From positions 248,001 to 312,000 of the forward strand of contig NZ_JBHLWN010000031.1 in assembly GCF_042432825.1 (NCBI RefSeq): a stretch of 64,000 bases of DNA, in the 5' to 3' direction. A program made the translations under genes and the position numbers. The notes below the pieces were generated by a model, which did no database searches, had not been told where the DNA came from, and saw nothing but the letters and a program-made list of their open reading frames with translations. The DNA comes from Gordoniibacillus chartarius (GTDB lineage: Bacteria > Bacillota > Bacilli > Paenibacillales > NBRC-103111). Below, one piece after another: positions 1 through 11,103 of this stretch (within the stretch, counting starts at the first letter, position 1; every line of letters begins with the position of its first letter).

Positions 1-396
1 CACGAACAGCAGCTCGTCGTTAATATTCCAGCTCTGCAGCGTCGGCGAGACGTTCTCGCTGCTGAAGAAGTTCAGTGCGAGTACGGCGAACCCGAATACG
101 TTAACGAAAAATACGAGCAGCTCGATCCGGTACACCCTGGACAGCAAGAGCGAAATGGTCACTAGCAGCCAAGAAAATAGAAACAGCGTCTCCGAGCCGG
201 AAAATACCCAGGACGCCCGGTGAGAAATCATATTGCCCGCCAAATACACGGTTTGAAGCAGCCATACAAAAGAAAGCAGCCCCGTTCCGATTCTCTTCAA
301 GCTCCGATTCGAATTCGCCAGATCGGAGAAAATAAAGAGAAGGCTCAGGGCATATACGTATAATATAGCGTCGATCAGCCATCCTTTGGTAATCAT
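1..396 (-). CDS. hemX: HemX / CcsA-type cytochrome c assembly membrane protein (3' part outside window)
   Basis: The ORF starts at ATG 396, begins MITKGWLIDAILYVYAL, and runs off the left edge after 132 codons. At least four hydrophobic segments are visible (about residues 7-24, 37-53, 65-85 and 93-110), as expected of the multi-membrane HemX/CcsA family. It lies 23 bp downstream of hemA in the same direction, matching the Bacillus hemA-hemX order. In B. subtilis HemX is a membrane protein that negatively affects glutamyl-tRNA reductase level; that role is transferred from synteny. The full length and the C-terminal heme-handling motif cannot be seen here. Confidence 0.85.
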   Translation of the reverse strand, partial: MITKGWLIDAILYVYALSLLFIFSDLANSNRSLKRIGTGLLSFVWLLQTVYLAGNMISHRASWVFSGSETLFLFSWLLVTISLLLSRVYRIELLVFFVNVFGFAVLALNFFSSENVSPTLQSWNINDELLFV

Positions 397-419
397 CGCT
401 TGCCTCCCGACACGGCGCG

Positions 420-1841
420 TTACGACTGGTTGAAAGCCTGGACAGGTGCGAAGCCGAACACAGGGGCGCCATCCTCTGCAGGGGAAGCTCCGCTTGCCGA
501 TTCAAGGCGCTCCGCTTGATCGGGCTGTTCCTTCCGCCGCGGCGCCTGCTTCTCCGCGGCTTTCTGATCGGCGAGCAGCTCTTCCAGCGCGAAAATCTTC
601 GTAAACACGTCCAGCGCTTCATCGCCATGACGATCAGCCGCCATTTCTTTAATCCGCACGATCGGATCGCGCAGCATCTGATTCACGATGCTCTTGGTCA
701 GCTTGCGGATTACCTTAAGCTCCCTTTCGTCAAGATCCGGAAGCTTCTTTTCCAGACTGTCCATCGTCTCCTCATGAATGAGGCTTGCTTTCGCTTGCAG
801 CGCCTGAATGACCGGAGCAACGCCAAGCGTCTTCGTCCACTGCTCGAACACAAGCAGCTCGGTTTCAATCATCTTCTCGATCTTGACCGCTTCCTTGCGC
901 CGCTCCGCCAAATGATTGTCAACGATCGCTTCCAAATCATCGATATCATACAGGAATACGTTGGACAGCTCGCCGAGACGAGGATCGAGATCGCGCGGCA
1001 CCGCAATGTCCATCATGAACAACGGCCGCGATTTGCGCTTCTGCAGTACGGGAGCAAGCTGCTCCTTCGTTACGACATAATCGGTGGCCCCTGTAGAGGA
1101 GATGACGATATCGGCTTCGACCAGGCGGTCCTGCAGCTCCTCCATTCGACATGGAACGCCGTCAAATTTGCCGGCCAGCTCCTTCGCCTTCTCGAACGTA
1201 CGGTTTAGCACCAGCACCTTGCTCGCCCCGTTTGCGTACAAGTGCTTGACCGTCAGCTCGCTCATTTTACCGGCGCCGAGAATCGCCACCGTCTTTCCAT
1301 GATACGAGCCGAAGATGCGCTTGCCCAGCTCGACGGCCGCATACGAAACCGACACCGGATTATCCGCGATGCCTGTCTCGGAGTGGGCTTTCTTCGCGAG
1401 CGTGACGGCCTGCTTGAACAGGTTATTGAACATCGTGCCTGTCGTCTTCTGCTGCTGGGCCAGCAGGAACGCGTCGCGCACTTGACCGAGAATTTGCGTC
1501 TCGCCGATCACCATCGAATCGAGTCCGCATGTGACCCGAAACAAGTGCTCCACGGCCTGTTGATCTTCATACGTATATAAATGCTTGGCGAAATCCTGCT
1601 TCGGAATGCCAAACCATTGTTCCAGGAACGCCGGGATATAGTGCCCGCACAAATGAGCCCGATCCGTCACAACATAAAGCTCCGTTCGGTTGCAAGTGGC
1701 CACGATCACACTCTCGAGGATGCTCTTTATGTTATTTAGCTCTGCGAGTGCGCGAGGCAAATCTTGCTGCTCGATGGCGAATCTCTCGCGAATCTCGACT
1801 GGCGCAGTGCGATAGTTCAGACCAACCACGACAAAATGCAT
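420..1841 (-). CDS. hemA: Glutamyl-tRNA reductase
   Basis: First enzyme of the C5 tetrapyrrole pathway: it reduces Glu-tRNA(Glu) with NADPH to glutamate-1-semialdehyde in the cytoplasm. The product is 473 residues, normal for the family plus a short charged tail. The N-terminus MHFVVVGLNYRTAPVEIRE is diagnostic, and the catalytic nucleophile is Cys50 in VATCNRTELY. A dinucleotide-binding GAGKMSELTVKHL motif follows near residue 190, then a C-terminal helical dimerisation region. ATG 1841 was chosen because an AGGTGG ribosome site precedes it and homology begins there; the upstream extension has no homology. It is transcribed toward hemX. Confidence 0.97.
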   Translation of the reverse strand: MHFVVVGLNYRTAPVEIRERFAIEQQDLPRALAELNNIKSILESVIVATCNRTELYVVTDRAHLCGHYIPAFLEQWFGIPKQDFAKHLYTYEDQQAVEHLFRVTCGLDSMVIGETQILGQVRDAFLLAQQQKTTGTMFNNLFKQAVTLAKKAHSETGIADNPVSVSYAAVELGKRIFGSYHGKTVAILGAGKMSELTVKHLYANGASKVLVLNRTFEKAKELAGKFDGVPCRMEELQDRLVEADIVISSTGATDYVVTKEQLAPVLQKRKSRPLFMMDIAVPRDLDPRLGELSNVFLYDIDDLEAIVDNHLAERRKEAVKIEKMIETELLVFEQWTKTLGVAPVIQALQAKASLIHEETMDSLEKKLPDLDERELKVIRKLTKSIVNQMLRDPIVRIKEMAADRHGDEALDVFTKIFALEELLADQKAAEKQAPRRKEQPDQAERLESASGASPAEDGAPVFGFAPVQAFNQS

Positions 1842-1965
1842 ACGGTACCACCTGCCTTTCTTTAGAGTTATTATAACATAGCGAATACGATTTTCCGACA
1901 AACATTTTGAAAATATTATGAATAACCTACTGCCTATCGTTTCCAAGATGATGACTTTCCATCCA

Positions 1966-2499
1966 TCACTTCAGGCTTTCCTTCTTCAACAGCTTCAACA
2001 GCTTGTCGTCCGCCTCGGCAAGAGCCCGGCTCTGCGAGGAAACAACCTCTCCGCGCGAAGAAAGCAGCTGATCGTAAGCCGATTCCAGCTCATCATAAAC
2101 GTCGGCCGCTTTCTGCAGCAGCTGGACTTCCTCGGCCTTGACCGGTCTTGCCCCGCTCAATTGCAGCCGGAGCATCAGCTGTGAGAGCTCCTTCAAGCTG
2201 TTCAGCGGAGGCATTCGATCTTCCCCAACGGCTGTCGCGAGACGCTCATGCGTGAACGATGCGGTATACACCGCTTGCTTCAGCGGCTCCAGCTCGGCGG
2301 CTTGTTTAGCTCCGACAGACTGCTTCAAGGTGCTGCCCAGCAGCTCTATCTGGAGCTCCGCCACCTCGTACAGCTGGATCACGGCATTTCCGCTTCGATG
2401 TTGCCCGATGCGCAGAGCGCCCACGGTCTGTACCGTCGACCACAGCACCGCCGCCGCAATCGCTCCAGCCCAAGCAATCCTCTTCAGCTTGATATTCAC
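1966..2499 (-). CDS. Hypothetical membrane-anchored protein
   Basis: A 177-residue protein with a predicted GTG start at 2499, preceded by GGGAGGAA at the correct distance. Residues about 8-25 form one hydrophobic segment (AWAGAIAAAVLWSTVQT), suggesting a signal anchor with the rest outside the membrane. The remainder is mostly helical, Leu/Glu/Gln-rich and coiled-coil-like (for example LQLSGARPVKAEEVQLLQKA). I do not recognise a family. It sits between speD and hemA in the same orientation and is separated from speD by a terminator hairpin, so it probably has its own promoter or low read-through transcription. An envelope or stress role is conceivable but not shown. Confidence 0.7.
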   Translation of the reverse strand: MNIKLKRIAWAGAIAAAVLWSTVQTVGALRIGQHRSGNAVIQLYEVAELQIELLGSTLKQSVGAKQAAELEPLKQAVYTASFTHERLATAVGEDRMPPLNSLKELSQLMLRLQLSGARPVKAEEVQLLQKAADVYDELESAYDQLLSSRGEVVSSQSRALAEADDKLLKLLKKESLK

Positions 2500-2560
2500 A
2501 GACGTTCCTCCCCCGACTTGTCTCACACTCACCATTGTATGGCGGTCGGGGGAAACAAAT

Positions 2561-2582
2561 AACCACAGCGGAAGCTGTGGTT
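2561..2582 (-). terminator. Intrinsic terminator after speD
   Basis: A perfect 9-bp stem (AACCACAGC / GCTGTGGTT) with a 4-nt loop lies 19 bp past the speD stop. It is followed on the minus strand by ATTTGTTT. Confidence 0.75.
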
Positions 2583-2600
2583 ACGAGGCACATTCGATAT

Positions 2601-3002
2601 TTATTTCACCAGCTGCGGCAGCTGGATGCTAGGCGTTTCAACTTGCAATTCGCCTACGCCGCGAACAAGCTTCTTCGCATATACACGCTCCGGCTTCAAT
2701 ACCGAGATCATGTAGTCGATGGCGAGTTGCGGATCCACAGTTTCGCCGCAAGTGTAGCAATCGAGAGCGGCAAAGCCCTTTTCAGGATACGTATGAATCG
2801 AGAGATGACTTTCCGACAGCAGTACAAGTACGGTAGCGCCTTGAGGTTCGAATTGCTTCGACTGGACAGATAATACGGTTGCTCCGCATGCTTCGGCGGC
2901 TTCGACCATCTGCGATTGCAGCCATTCGGCGTTCGTCAGACGTTCAAAGTCAGCCCCCCAAGTATCAACAGCAACATGTCTTCCGAAAGTAGAGTATTCC
3001 AC
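2601..3002 (-). CDS. speD: S-adenosylmethionine decarboxylase proenzyme
   Basis: Makes decarboxylated SAM, the aminopropyl donor for spermidine synthesis. The product is 133 residues (GTG start at 3002 preceded by AAGGGGG), typical of the small prokaryotic class. It is synthesised as a proenzyme that self-cleaves between Glu64 and Ser65 in LLSESHLSIHTYPEKG, turning Ser65 into the pyruvoyl cofactor. His70 and Cys85 (CYTCG) are the conserved processing and catalytic residues. The C-terminal tail is a little longer than that of B. subtilis SpeD. No spermidine synthase gene is adjacent. The 500-bp region upstream contains a structured candidate leader (see separate entry). Confidence 0.93.
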   Translation of the reverse strand: MEYSTFGRHVAVDTWGADFERLTNAEWLQSQMVEAAEACGATVLSVQSKQFEPQGATVLVLLSESHLSIHTYPEKGFAALDCYTCGETVDPQLAIDYMISVLKPERVYAKKLVRGVGELQVETPSIQLPQLVK

Positions 3003-3052
3003 GTTTCGGTTCCCCCTTCCTAGGAATAAAATCAATACACATTTCATCCGCT

Positions 3053-3117
3053 AGGACCTACGTCATTCACTTCCCGAGGGAATAATCTCTCGCAACATAT
3101 TCATGTCCTGAGTGAAT
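3053..3117 (-). promoter_or_regulatory. Candidate structured 5' leader of speD
   Basis: Three pairings are possible in the predicted speD leader. AGTGAAT/ATTCACT is a 7-bp perfect stem (3111-3117 with 3065-3071). It encloses CGAGAGA-TTAT-TCCCTCG, a 7-bp stem with one mismatch (3086-3092 with 3075-3081). AGGAC/GTCCT (3105-3109 with 3053-3057) would cross the outer stem and make a pseudoknot about 50 nt upstream of the start codon. Whether this is a functional RNA is inference; no known riboswitch consensus was recognised. Confidence 0.35.
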
Positions 3118-3421
3118 CCTGGTTCCTATATTGTTTTCAACGAAGATAAAAATAACATCTCTCGAACAGAATTGCAATACTTTTTTTTGGACTGCTAACC
3201 ACAATACCTACGATATGCGATAAACCCAGTCGTGGTGCGGCTTCCGGGCCTTTCCCGGGGGCCTAATTCGCAGCTGAATTTTTATGCATGATGATGAGTT
3301 TTCTACCCATTCTGCCAGCACACGCCCCCGGGTGTTTTTTCTGCCGCTGCGCCCTCCCGCCGGCCCGTCTTCCATTGAACCTAGCAGTGGCCGTACGAGA
3401 CTTCTATCAAACGCAAAAGAC

Positions 3422-3448
3422 CTCATTTCCCGCAGTGGAAAATGAGGT
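3422..3448 (-). terminator. Intrinsic terminator after the 195-residue ORF
   Basis: An imperfect hairpin has arms GACCTCATTTTCC and GGAAATGAGGTC around a short loop. On the minus strand TTTTGCGTTT follows. It lies about 55 bp past the stop of the gene at 3504. Confidence 0.75.
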
Positions 3449-3503
3449 CCCTTGTTTCTATTGTGTGCATTCCAATGCTATACGAACGCTGTTCTGACAG
3501 CTT

Positions 3504-4091
3504 TTACGCTTCCAGAGCGAACAGCCGCCGGGTTAGCTGCTGCAAACGCTCATCGATATGAGCGTTCAGGTTCATCCCTTTCAGCTCGTTGCGAAGATCC
3601 AGAAGTCCGTTAATCTGCTTGTAGATGCTTTCGATCTCCTGCTCCACTTCTCGCTTATGGAACAGCTGCTCCAGCATGCCTAGCGTATCTTTATATTCGT
3701 AAATGACGTTTTCGCTGCCGTTCTTCACTTCGACGATTCGACGTACAGTGCCTTCCTCATACTGATATACCATCGTGTAGCCGCTGTAAATGCGCTTGAC
3801 GATGGCGCTGCCGCGGAAGGTAGAGACGGCTTTGCGCATGGCGTTCACAATTTTATGATTCGTAATGATGCAGCTTCCCATACACACATAAAGGTCTGAC
3901 ACTCTTTCGAACGGAAGCACGATTTCCTGGCCTCCGTCGTCCTGCAGCACGACTTCCTGATTTCCATTCTCAAGTACTTTGGTCTGGAGAGTTGCTTGCT
4001 CGCTGATAAACATCGATACGAACTGATGAAACTCTTCTTCCGTTAACTGTAGGCAGGTTTTGACGTATTCAGTCGCTAACCTTTGTGCCAT
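3504..4091 (-). CDS. Conserved hypothetical protein, 195 residues
   Basis: Starts at ATG 4091 with an upstream GAGGGTG ribosome site. The protein is soluble, with no signal peptide or membrane segment. The N-terminal two thirds mix beta and helix (VVLQDDGGQEIVLPFERVSD; GSAIVKRIYSGYTMVYQY), and the last ~60 residues are helical and coiled-coil-like (REVEQEIESIYKQINGLLDL). It resembles conserved uncharacterised proteins I associate with Paenibacillaceae, but I cannot name a family or function. It is a single-gene unit: a terminator follows it, and about 190 bp separate it from the yihA stop. Confidence 0.75.
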   Translation of the reverse strand: MAQRLATEYVKTCLQLTEEEFHQFVSMFISEQATLQTKVLENGNQEVVLQDDGGQEIVLPFERVSDLYVCMGSCIITNHKIVNAMRKAVSTFRGSAIVKRIYSGYTMVYQYEEGTVRRIVEVKNGSENVIYEYKDTLGMLEQLFHKREVEQEIESIYKQINGLLDLRNELKGMNLNAHIDERLQQLTRRLFALEA

Positions 4092-4283
4092 AAAAACACC
4101 CTCGATTCTCTCGATTCCAAGCCGTGTGCTTTCTTGTGCGTCTTTCCTTTATCATTATACTACACAAGAGCTTAATAATCATGCACGCTAGCCATGGAAA
4201 TCAGCCGAAAACCGGAAAAAAACACACTTAGGCCGGAGAAGCCCAAGATGGGCGTATGAAATGCCCCGTTTTCCTCGCGAATC

Positions 4284-4910
4284 CTATGGTGTGTTCATTA
4301 AATTTTCATCCAAATTCGGGTCCTTGTAGCCGATTGCGCTTTCGATCAAGCTCCACAGCTCCTCCTTGCCCATTCCCGTCTCGCTGGAAAACAAGACGAA
4401 GGGGGCGTCCTTCGGCATCCCCAGTGTTTCCTTCACGATCTTGACATTCTTCTGCCATTGGCTCTTCGGCAGCTTGTCCGCCTTCGTTGCTACGACCACA
4501 AGCGGAAGCTCGAAATGGCGCACCCACTCGTACATGAGCACATCGTCCTTTGTCGGCTCGTGACGGGCATCAATAAGCAGCAGCAGCAGCTTCAGCGGCT
4601 CGCGCCCCGTCAAATATTCCTCGATGAACTGCCCCCATTTGCGGCGCTGCTCCTGAGACACTTTGGCATAGCCGTAGCCCGGCAGGTCGACAAAGTATAA
4701 GTCGTCGTTAATGCGGTAATAGTTGAGCGTTTGCGTTTTCCCCGGCTGGGAGGACGTACGGGCCAGATTACGGCGGTTGATCATTTTGTTGATCAGGGAC
4801 GATTTCCCGACATTAGAACGCCCTGCCAGAGCGACCTCCGGCAGAGCGTCTTGCGGGTACTGGCTCGGTCCGACCGCAGAGATAATGAATTCGGAACGGT
4901 TGACCTTCAT
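4284..4910 (-). CDS. yihA: Ribosome biogenesis GTPase YihA/YsxC (EngB)
   Basis: Essential GTPase acting in late 50S subunit assembly. The 208-residue product is the normal size for the TrmE-Era-EngA-YihA-Septin group. All G motifs are present: P-loop GRSNVGKSS (30-38), the switch region after GKTQTLN, DLPGYGYAKV (75-84), TKAD (142-145) and a C-terminal SSETG. The start at ATG 4910 gives the family N-terminus. It begins 26 bp after the lon stop, so lon and yihA are probably one operon, exactly as in B. subtilis lonA-ysxC. Confidence 0.95.
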   Translation of the reverse strand: MKVNRSEFIISAVGPSQYPQDALPEVALAGRSNVGKSSLINKMINRRNLARTSSQPGKTQTLNYYRINDDLYFVDLPGYGYAKVSQEQRRKWGQFIEEYLTGREPLKLLLLLIDARHEPTKDDVLMYEWVRHFELPLVVVATKADKLPKSQWQKNVKIVKETLGMPKDAPFVLFSSETGMGKEELWSLIESAIGYKDPNLDENLMNTP

Positions 4911-4936
4911 AACAACACCACAATTTCTAATAAAAT

Positions 4937-7282
<2,346 letters not shown>

Positions 7283-7526
7283 GTTGCACCTCCGGAGTGG
7301 AAAGTTGTCTTTGGCGCGTCTTTGCTGCGGATTGGAGAATGTCGCTGCGGCTTCGTTAAAGTCACGTTTCTCGAACAAATCTCTTCAGCTGAAACGCGAC
7401 TTTATAAGGCGCTCGCATCCCATTTTCCATCCTAAGCAACGCCGCGGCAGACAACTTGGTTAGTTAGCGATATACCTTCATCCCATTGTAGCAAATGAGA
7501 TTTTAAAACACCAATTCGACGCGCTC

Positions 7527-9242
7527 TTACAATTGTGCTTCATTCGACGCGTTTGCATGCAGGAACGGTACGTCGCGCGGTACGATCAGCTCGAACGGCT
7601 TGCTCGGTGCCGCGGCGGCCCGCTGCAGCTCCAGGCCAAGTGCGGTATGGAGCACTTCCTCGATCGTCTCGACGGCGATCACTTGAACGCCCTGCAGATC
7701 GGCGAAAATTTCCTGCCAGTTTTCCTTCGGTACGAGTACACGGGTCGCTCCTGCCTGGAATGCCGCCTCGACCTTGGCGACAACCCCGCCGACCGGCTTG
7801 ACCCGGCCGTGAATGGATATTTCGCCGGTCATCGCCAGCTTGTTGTCGACCGGCACATTGTAAATGGCCGAAGCGATCGCCGTCGCCATGGAAACGCCGG
7901 CGGAAGGCCCGTCGATCGGAACGCCGCCCGGGAAGTTGATATGCAGGTCGTACTCACCCGTGTTCAGTCCAAGATTCCGCAGTACCGTCAGCACGTTTTC
8001 GACCGAGCCCCGGGCCATGCTCTTGCGCCGCAGCGTGCGCTGGCCGCCGCCCATCTCTTCTTCGTCCACAACACCGGTAATCGTAAATTTGCCGGTTCCC
8101 GCAGCGGGGGCGGGATTGGCCGTCACTTCAATTTCCAGCAGCGTACCAAGGTTCGGCCCGTAGACGGCCAGACCGTTGACAAAGCCGACCTGCGGCTCGG
8201 CGGGCACCTTCTTCTCGGGGCGAGGCGGAATTTGCGACGAATTGACGACCCATTCGATATCGGCCGCCGTCACTTCTTCCCGCTTGTCCGTCAAGGCAAT
8301 CCCTGCCGCCAGCTGGATGACGTTCACCGCTTCGCGTCCGTTTGTAGCGTAACGCTTCACGACCTCGACCGCCTGCGCATTGACCGGGAAACCGATTTTG
8401 CGAAGCGCATTCTCGGCAATCTCGCCGATCTCTTGCGGCAGCAGCGGACGGAAAAAAATTTCCAGACAGCGCGAGCGGATCGCCGGCGGAATTTCCGAAG
8501 GGGTGCGCGTCGTCGCTCCGACGAGTCGGAAGTCGGCAGGCAGCCCGTTCTGGAAAATGTCGTGTATGTAATTCGGAATATTCGTATCCTCCGAATTATA
8601 ATATGCGCTTTCGAGGAAAACTTTGCGGTCCTCCAGTACTTTCAGCAGTTTGTTCATTTGGATCGGATGCAGCTCGCCGATTTCGTCGATGAACAAAATA
8701 CCGCCGTGCGCCTTCGTTACGGCACCGGGCTTCGGCTGCGGAATGCCGGCGACGCCCATCGCCCCTGCGCCCTGATAAATCGGATCGTGCACGGAGCCGA
8801 TCAGCGGGTCGGCAATGCCTCTTTCGTCGAAACGGGCAGTCGTGGCGTCAATTTCCGTAAACTTCGAATCGAACCGGAACGGAGAGTCCGGATTCTTCTT
8901 CGCTTCCTCGAGGACGACGCGCGCAGCCGCCGTCTTGCCGACCCCCGGAGGACCGTAAATGAGCACGTGCTGCGGATTCGGGCCGCACAGCGCAGCCTTA
9001 AGCGCCTTTAAGCCTTCCTTTTGCCCGACGATATCCTGCAGCGAAGCCGGTCTCGTCTTCTCCGCAAGCGGCTTCGTCAGCGACACGGAACGCAGCTTGC
9101 GCAGCTTCTCCAGCTCTTTCTTGGATTCCCGGTCGACGGCGGTCCGGTTCGTCTGTTGATTGCGAAGCAAATTCCAGAAGTACAGACCGATTACTACAGC
9201 GAAAAATACTTGCACTAGCATTAAAATCACACTCAAACTCAT
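7527..9242 (-). CDS. lonB: ATP-dependent protease LonB
   Basis: A membrane-anchored Lon paralogue, forespore-expressed in B. subtilis. The 571-residue product starts at ATG 9242 with a strong AAGGAGG. It lacks the large LON N-domain and instead has one N-terminal membrane helix (about 4-24), then an AAA+ domain with Walker A GPPGVGKTAA (97-106), an LFIDEIGELHP Walker B, and a protease domain. The predicted catalytic dyad is Ser447 (PIDGPSAG) and Lys490. It is separated from lon by 244 bp, so it is likely its own unit, consistent with sporulation-specific control; I could not find a convincing sigma-F promoter. Confidence 0.93.
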   Translation of the reverse strand: MSLSVILMLVQVFFAVVIGLYFWNLLRNQQTNRTAVDRESKKELEKLRKLRSVSLTKPLAEKTRPASLQDIVGQKEGLKALKAALCGPNPQHVLIYGPPGVGKTAAARVVLEEAKKNPDSPFRFDSKFTEIDATTARFDERGIADPLIGSVHDPIYQGAGAMGVAGIPQPKPGAVTKAHGGILFIDEIGELHPIQMNKLLKVLEDRKVFLESAYYNSEDTNIPNYIHDIFQNGLPADFRLVGATTRTPSEIPPAIRSRCLEIFFRPLLPQEIGEIAENALRKIGFPVNAQAVEVVKRYATNGREAVNVIQLAAGIALTDKREEVTAADIEWVVNSSQIPPRPEKKVPAEPQVGFVNGLAVYGPNLGTLLEIEVTANPAPAAGTGKFTITGVVDEEEMGGGQRTLRRKSMARGSVENVLTVLRNLGLNTGEYDLHINFPGGVPIDGPSAGVSMATAIASAIYNVPVDNKLAMTGEISIHGRVKPVGGVVAKVEAAFQAGATRVLVPKENWQEIFADLQGVQVIAVETIEEVLHTALGLELQRAAAAPSKPFELIVPRDVPFLHANASNEAQL

Positions 9243-9425
9243 GAGCGAACTTCCTCCTTGTCCAGCGGAACGTACCTGTATGGTTTTCTTCTAGTATTTC
9301 CTTGGAAAGTTCCGGCTAACCCGAACCGCGCAACAAACTTTGGCAGGGCCATGCATGATAACCGGAAGGAAGCAGACGCTATTAGGCAAAACCGACTCCA
9401 TGACGAAAGGAGATGATGGCTTCGG

Positions 9426-10142
9426 ATGATTGTTCGGGCCATGTTCTTCGCGCTGTTGTTCGTTATTTCTATGCTATCCGGTGTAACGGCGGCAGCTCCC
9501 GCTGTGCCGGCGGCACCCGATGTGAAAGCGTCCGGCCTGCCTTCCCTGCCGCCTGTCGATGTCATTATCGATGCCGGACACGGAGGAGTCGACGGCGGAG
9601 CCGTCTACGGCAGCCTTCTCGAGAAAGACATCAATCTGAAGCTTGCCGTCAAGCTGTATACGTTACTTTCCGGCAAGGGAGTTCATGCCGTTCTGAATCG
9701 GACCGGCGATTACGCGTTAAGCGAGGAGAACCGGTGGCTTCGCATTCCAAGCCGGCACAAACGCGACTTGGCGCAGCGAACGGGACTGATTAACGCCTTG
9801 CAGCCCCGCCTCGTCGTCAGTATTCATCTTAACGTCGCAAGAAGCTCCTCCAAGCGCGGTCCGCTCATCATCCATCAGCGATCGGAGGCCAGCAGGCAGG
9901 CTGCCGCGCTGCTGCAGGAAGCGCTGAATCGCTTCTATGGCACGGGAACGCAGCCCGTGCTGGGCAAAAGCTACTATTTGCTCAACCATTCCATGCGGCC
10001 GACCGTCATCGCCGAGCTGGGCTACTTGACCAACGGAGGGGACCGGGCGATCCTGACCGATCCGAAGCAGCAGGACATGCTGCTGGCCGCTTTGGCGTCA
10101 GCCATTGAACAAGCGCTGCTGCGGCTCCAAAACGAAGGGTAG
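9426..10142 (+). CDS. cwlD: N-acetylmuramoyl-L-alanine amidase, CwlD type
   Basis: A zinc amidase of the Amidase_3 fold. The 238-residue product has a signal peptide or anchor at residues 1-27 ending near AAAPAVP. The zinc and catalytic motifs are visible: IIDAGHGGVDGG, a Glu in LLEKDINLK, SIHLNV, and a C-terminal AELGYLTN. B. subtilis CwlD, of almost the same length, cleaves peptide side chains to make cortex muramic-delta-lactam needed for germination; that role is inferred from similarity and size. The ribosome site AAAGGAG is 13 nt from ATG 9426, slightly long. It is transcribed opposite to its neighbours and ends in a shared terminator. Confidence 0.85.
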   Translation: MIVRAMFFALLFVISMLSGVTAAAPAVPAAPDVKASGLPSLPPVDVIIDAGHGGVDGGAVYGSLLEKDINLKLAVKLYTLLSGKGVHAVLNRTGDYALSEENRWLRIPSRHKRDLAQRTGLINALQPRLVVSIHLNVARSSSKRGPLIIHQRSEASRQAAALLQEALNRFYGTGTQPVLGKSYYLLNHSMRPTVIAELGYLTNGGDRAILTDPKQQDMLLAALASAIEQALLRLQNEG

Positions 10143-10164
10143 CGGGGAATAATCCCGCTACCCT
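10136..10164. terminator. Bidirectional terminator between cwlD and the YibQ-like gene
   Basis: A perfect 11-bp stem, AGGGTAGCGGG / CCCGCTACCCT, with a 7-nt loop overlaps the cwlD stop codon. TTT follows on the plus strand. It separates two convergent genes. Confidence 0.85.
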
Positions 10165-10968
10165 TTAAGATTTCGTCAATTTCGTGACGGGAACAAACGT
10201 AACGTTCTTCTGCAGCTCAGGGATCGATTGCTTCAGCACTTCCGCCGTGACGGGCCCCGGAGGTCCGACATGTCCGATAATAATACAGTCGTCCTTCTCT
10301 TTCAATTTTTTACGCAGCTTCGCCACTTGGCCGCTCACGTGTTTCGCCGTATAGACATCATCCAAAAACAGCTCGTTCTCCGCATACTTGACTCCGAGCT
10401 CTTTGGCGATTTTGCCTGCTACGCTTTTATCGTTTGTCTTACTGTCGAGATAGACGAGCCCCCGTTCTTTGCATACCGTGAGAATTACTCGCATCATGCG
10501 CTCGCTGGCTGTCACTTTGGAGCCCATATGATTGTTGATTCCTTCCACGTAAGGAATATCATCGATTGCCGCCTCGATTCTTTGCCGTACTTCTTCATCG
10601 CTGAGATCCATCGTAATGGCCCCCGGCCCGAGCCAGCTGCGCTTGCCTTTGCGCGGCTCCATCGGCATATGCAAGAAGACCGGTTTCCCCATCTTATGGG
10701 CCAGCTCCGCGTCGCTCTTCGTCGTCGGCAGAAACGGCATGACCGCTGCTGTAAACGGAATCGGGAGCTCCAGCATCTCCTTGGTCCCTTTCATCCCGTT
10801 GCCGAAATCGTCGATCACGACCGCTACCTGCTTCTTCGGTATGGCCGCCCCTTCCGGGGGCAGCTCCGTGTCCTGCGGAAGCGCCTTTGCCATTACGATC
10901 CCGCTGCCTTCTGCGGCTATTGCCGCTGTCATCAGCAGTGCTGCAGTCAGCCTTTTCAAGCCTCTCAT
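10165..10968 (-). CDS. Divergent polysaccharide deacetylase (YibQ family)
   Basis: A 267-residue exported protein. The first 25 residues form a signal peptide (RLTAALLMTAAIAAEGSG). The core VAVVIDDFGNGMKGT motif, then TAAVMPF, FLHMPME, NNHMGSK and a C-terminal IIGHVGPPG, matches the divergent deacetylase family with a deformed NodB-like barrel. The conserved Asp-Asp and His residues suggest a metal site, but the substrate is unknown. The second Met (10968) is preferred over 10974 because GGGGAGG is then 6 nt away. In this family a peptidoglycan or polysaccharide role is presumed, consistent with the convergent amidase. Confidence 0.8.
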   Translation of the reverse strand: MRGLKRLTAALLMTAAIAAEGSGIVMAKALPQDTELPPEGAAIPKKQVAVVIDDFGNGMKGTKEMLELPIPFTAAVMPFLPTTKSDAELAHKMGKPVFLHMPMEPRKGKRSWLGPGAITMDLSDEEVRQRIEAAIDDIPYVEGINNHMGSKVTASERMMRVILTVCKERGLVYLDSKTNDKSVAGKIAKELGVKYAENELFLDDVYTAKHVSGQVAKLRKKLKEKDDCIIIGHVGPPGPVTAEVLKQSIPELQKNVTFVPVTKLTKS

Positions 10969-11059
10969 GCCCATCCTCCCCTTGTCGTATAGTTCATAAC
11001 GTTATGTATTCGTCAACAACAGAGGGTTTATGCAGGAATGCGGATCAGAGCTCACACGT

Positions 11060-11090
11060 AAAAAAACCGCCGATCTTCCGATCAGCGGTT
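11060..11090 (-). terminator. Intrinsic terminator after ispG
   Basis: Arms AACCGCTGATC and GATCGGCGGTT close over a GGAA loop, and a run of T follows on the minus strand. It sits 14 bp past the ispG stop. Confidence 0.85.
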
Positions 11091-11103
11091 CATGTTCCTA
11101 ATA

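Larger units (their letters stand above)
3003..3503. other. 500-bp gene-free region: speD leader and upstream terminator
   Basis: No convincing ORF is present; a 72-codon minus-strand ORF at 3208-3426 has no good ribosome site and overlaps a terminator. Reading toward speD, the region contains a possible sigma-A promoter (TTGCAA, 17 nt, TATTTT near 3140-3175), then several complementary segments at 3053-3117, then the speD ribosome site. A GC-rich stretch with CCCGGG-type short palindromes lies at 3235-3265 and I could not assign it. Confidence 0.5.

Noticed and set aside
3208..3426. A 72-codon minus-strand ORF upstream of speD
   Set aside because: It starts inside a terminator hairpin, lacks a ribosome site and has no recognisable pattern.
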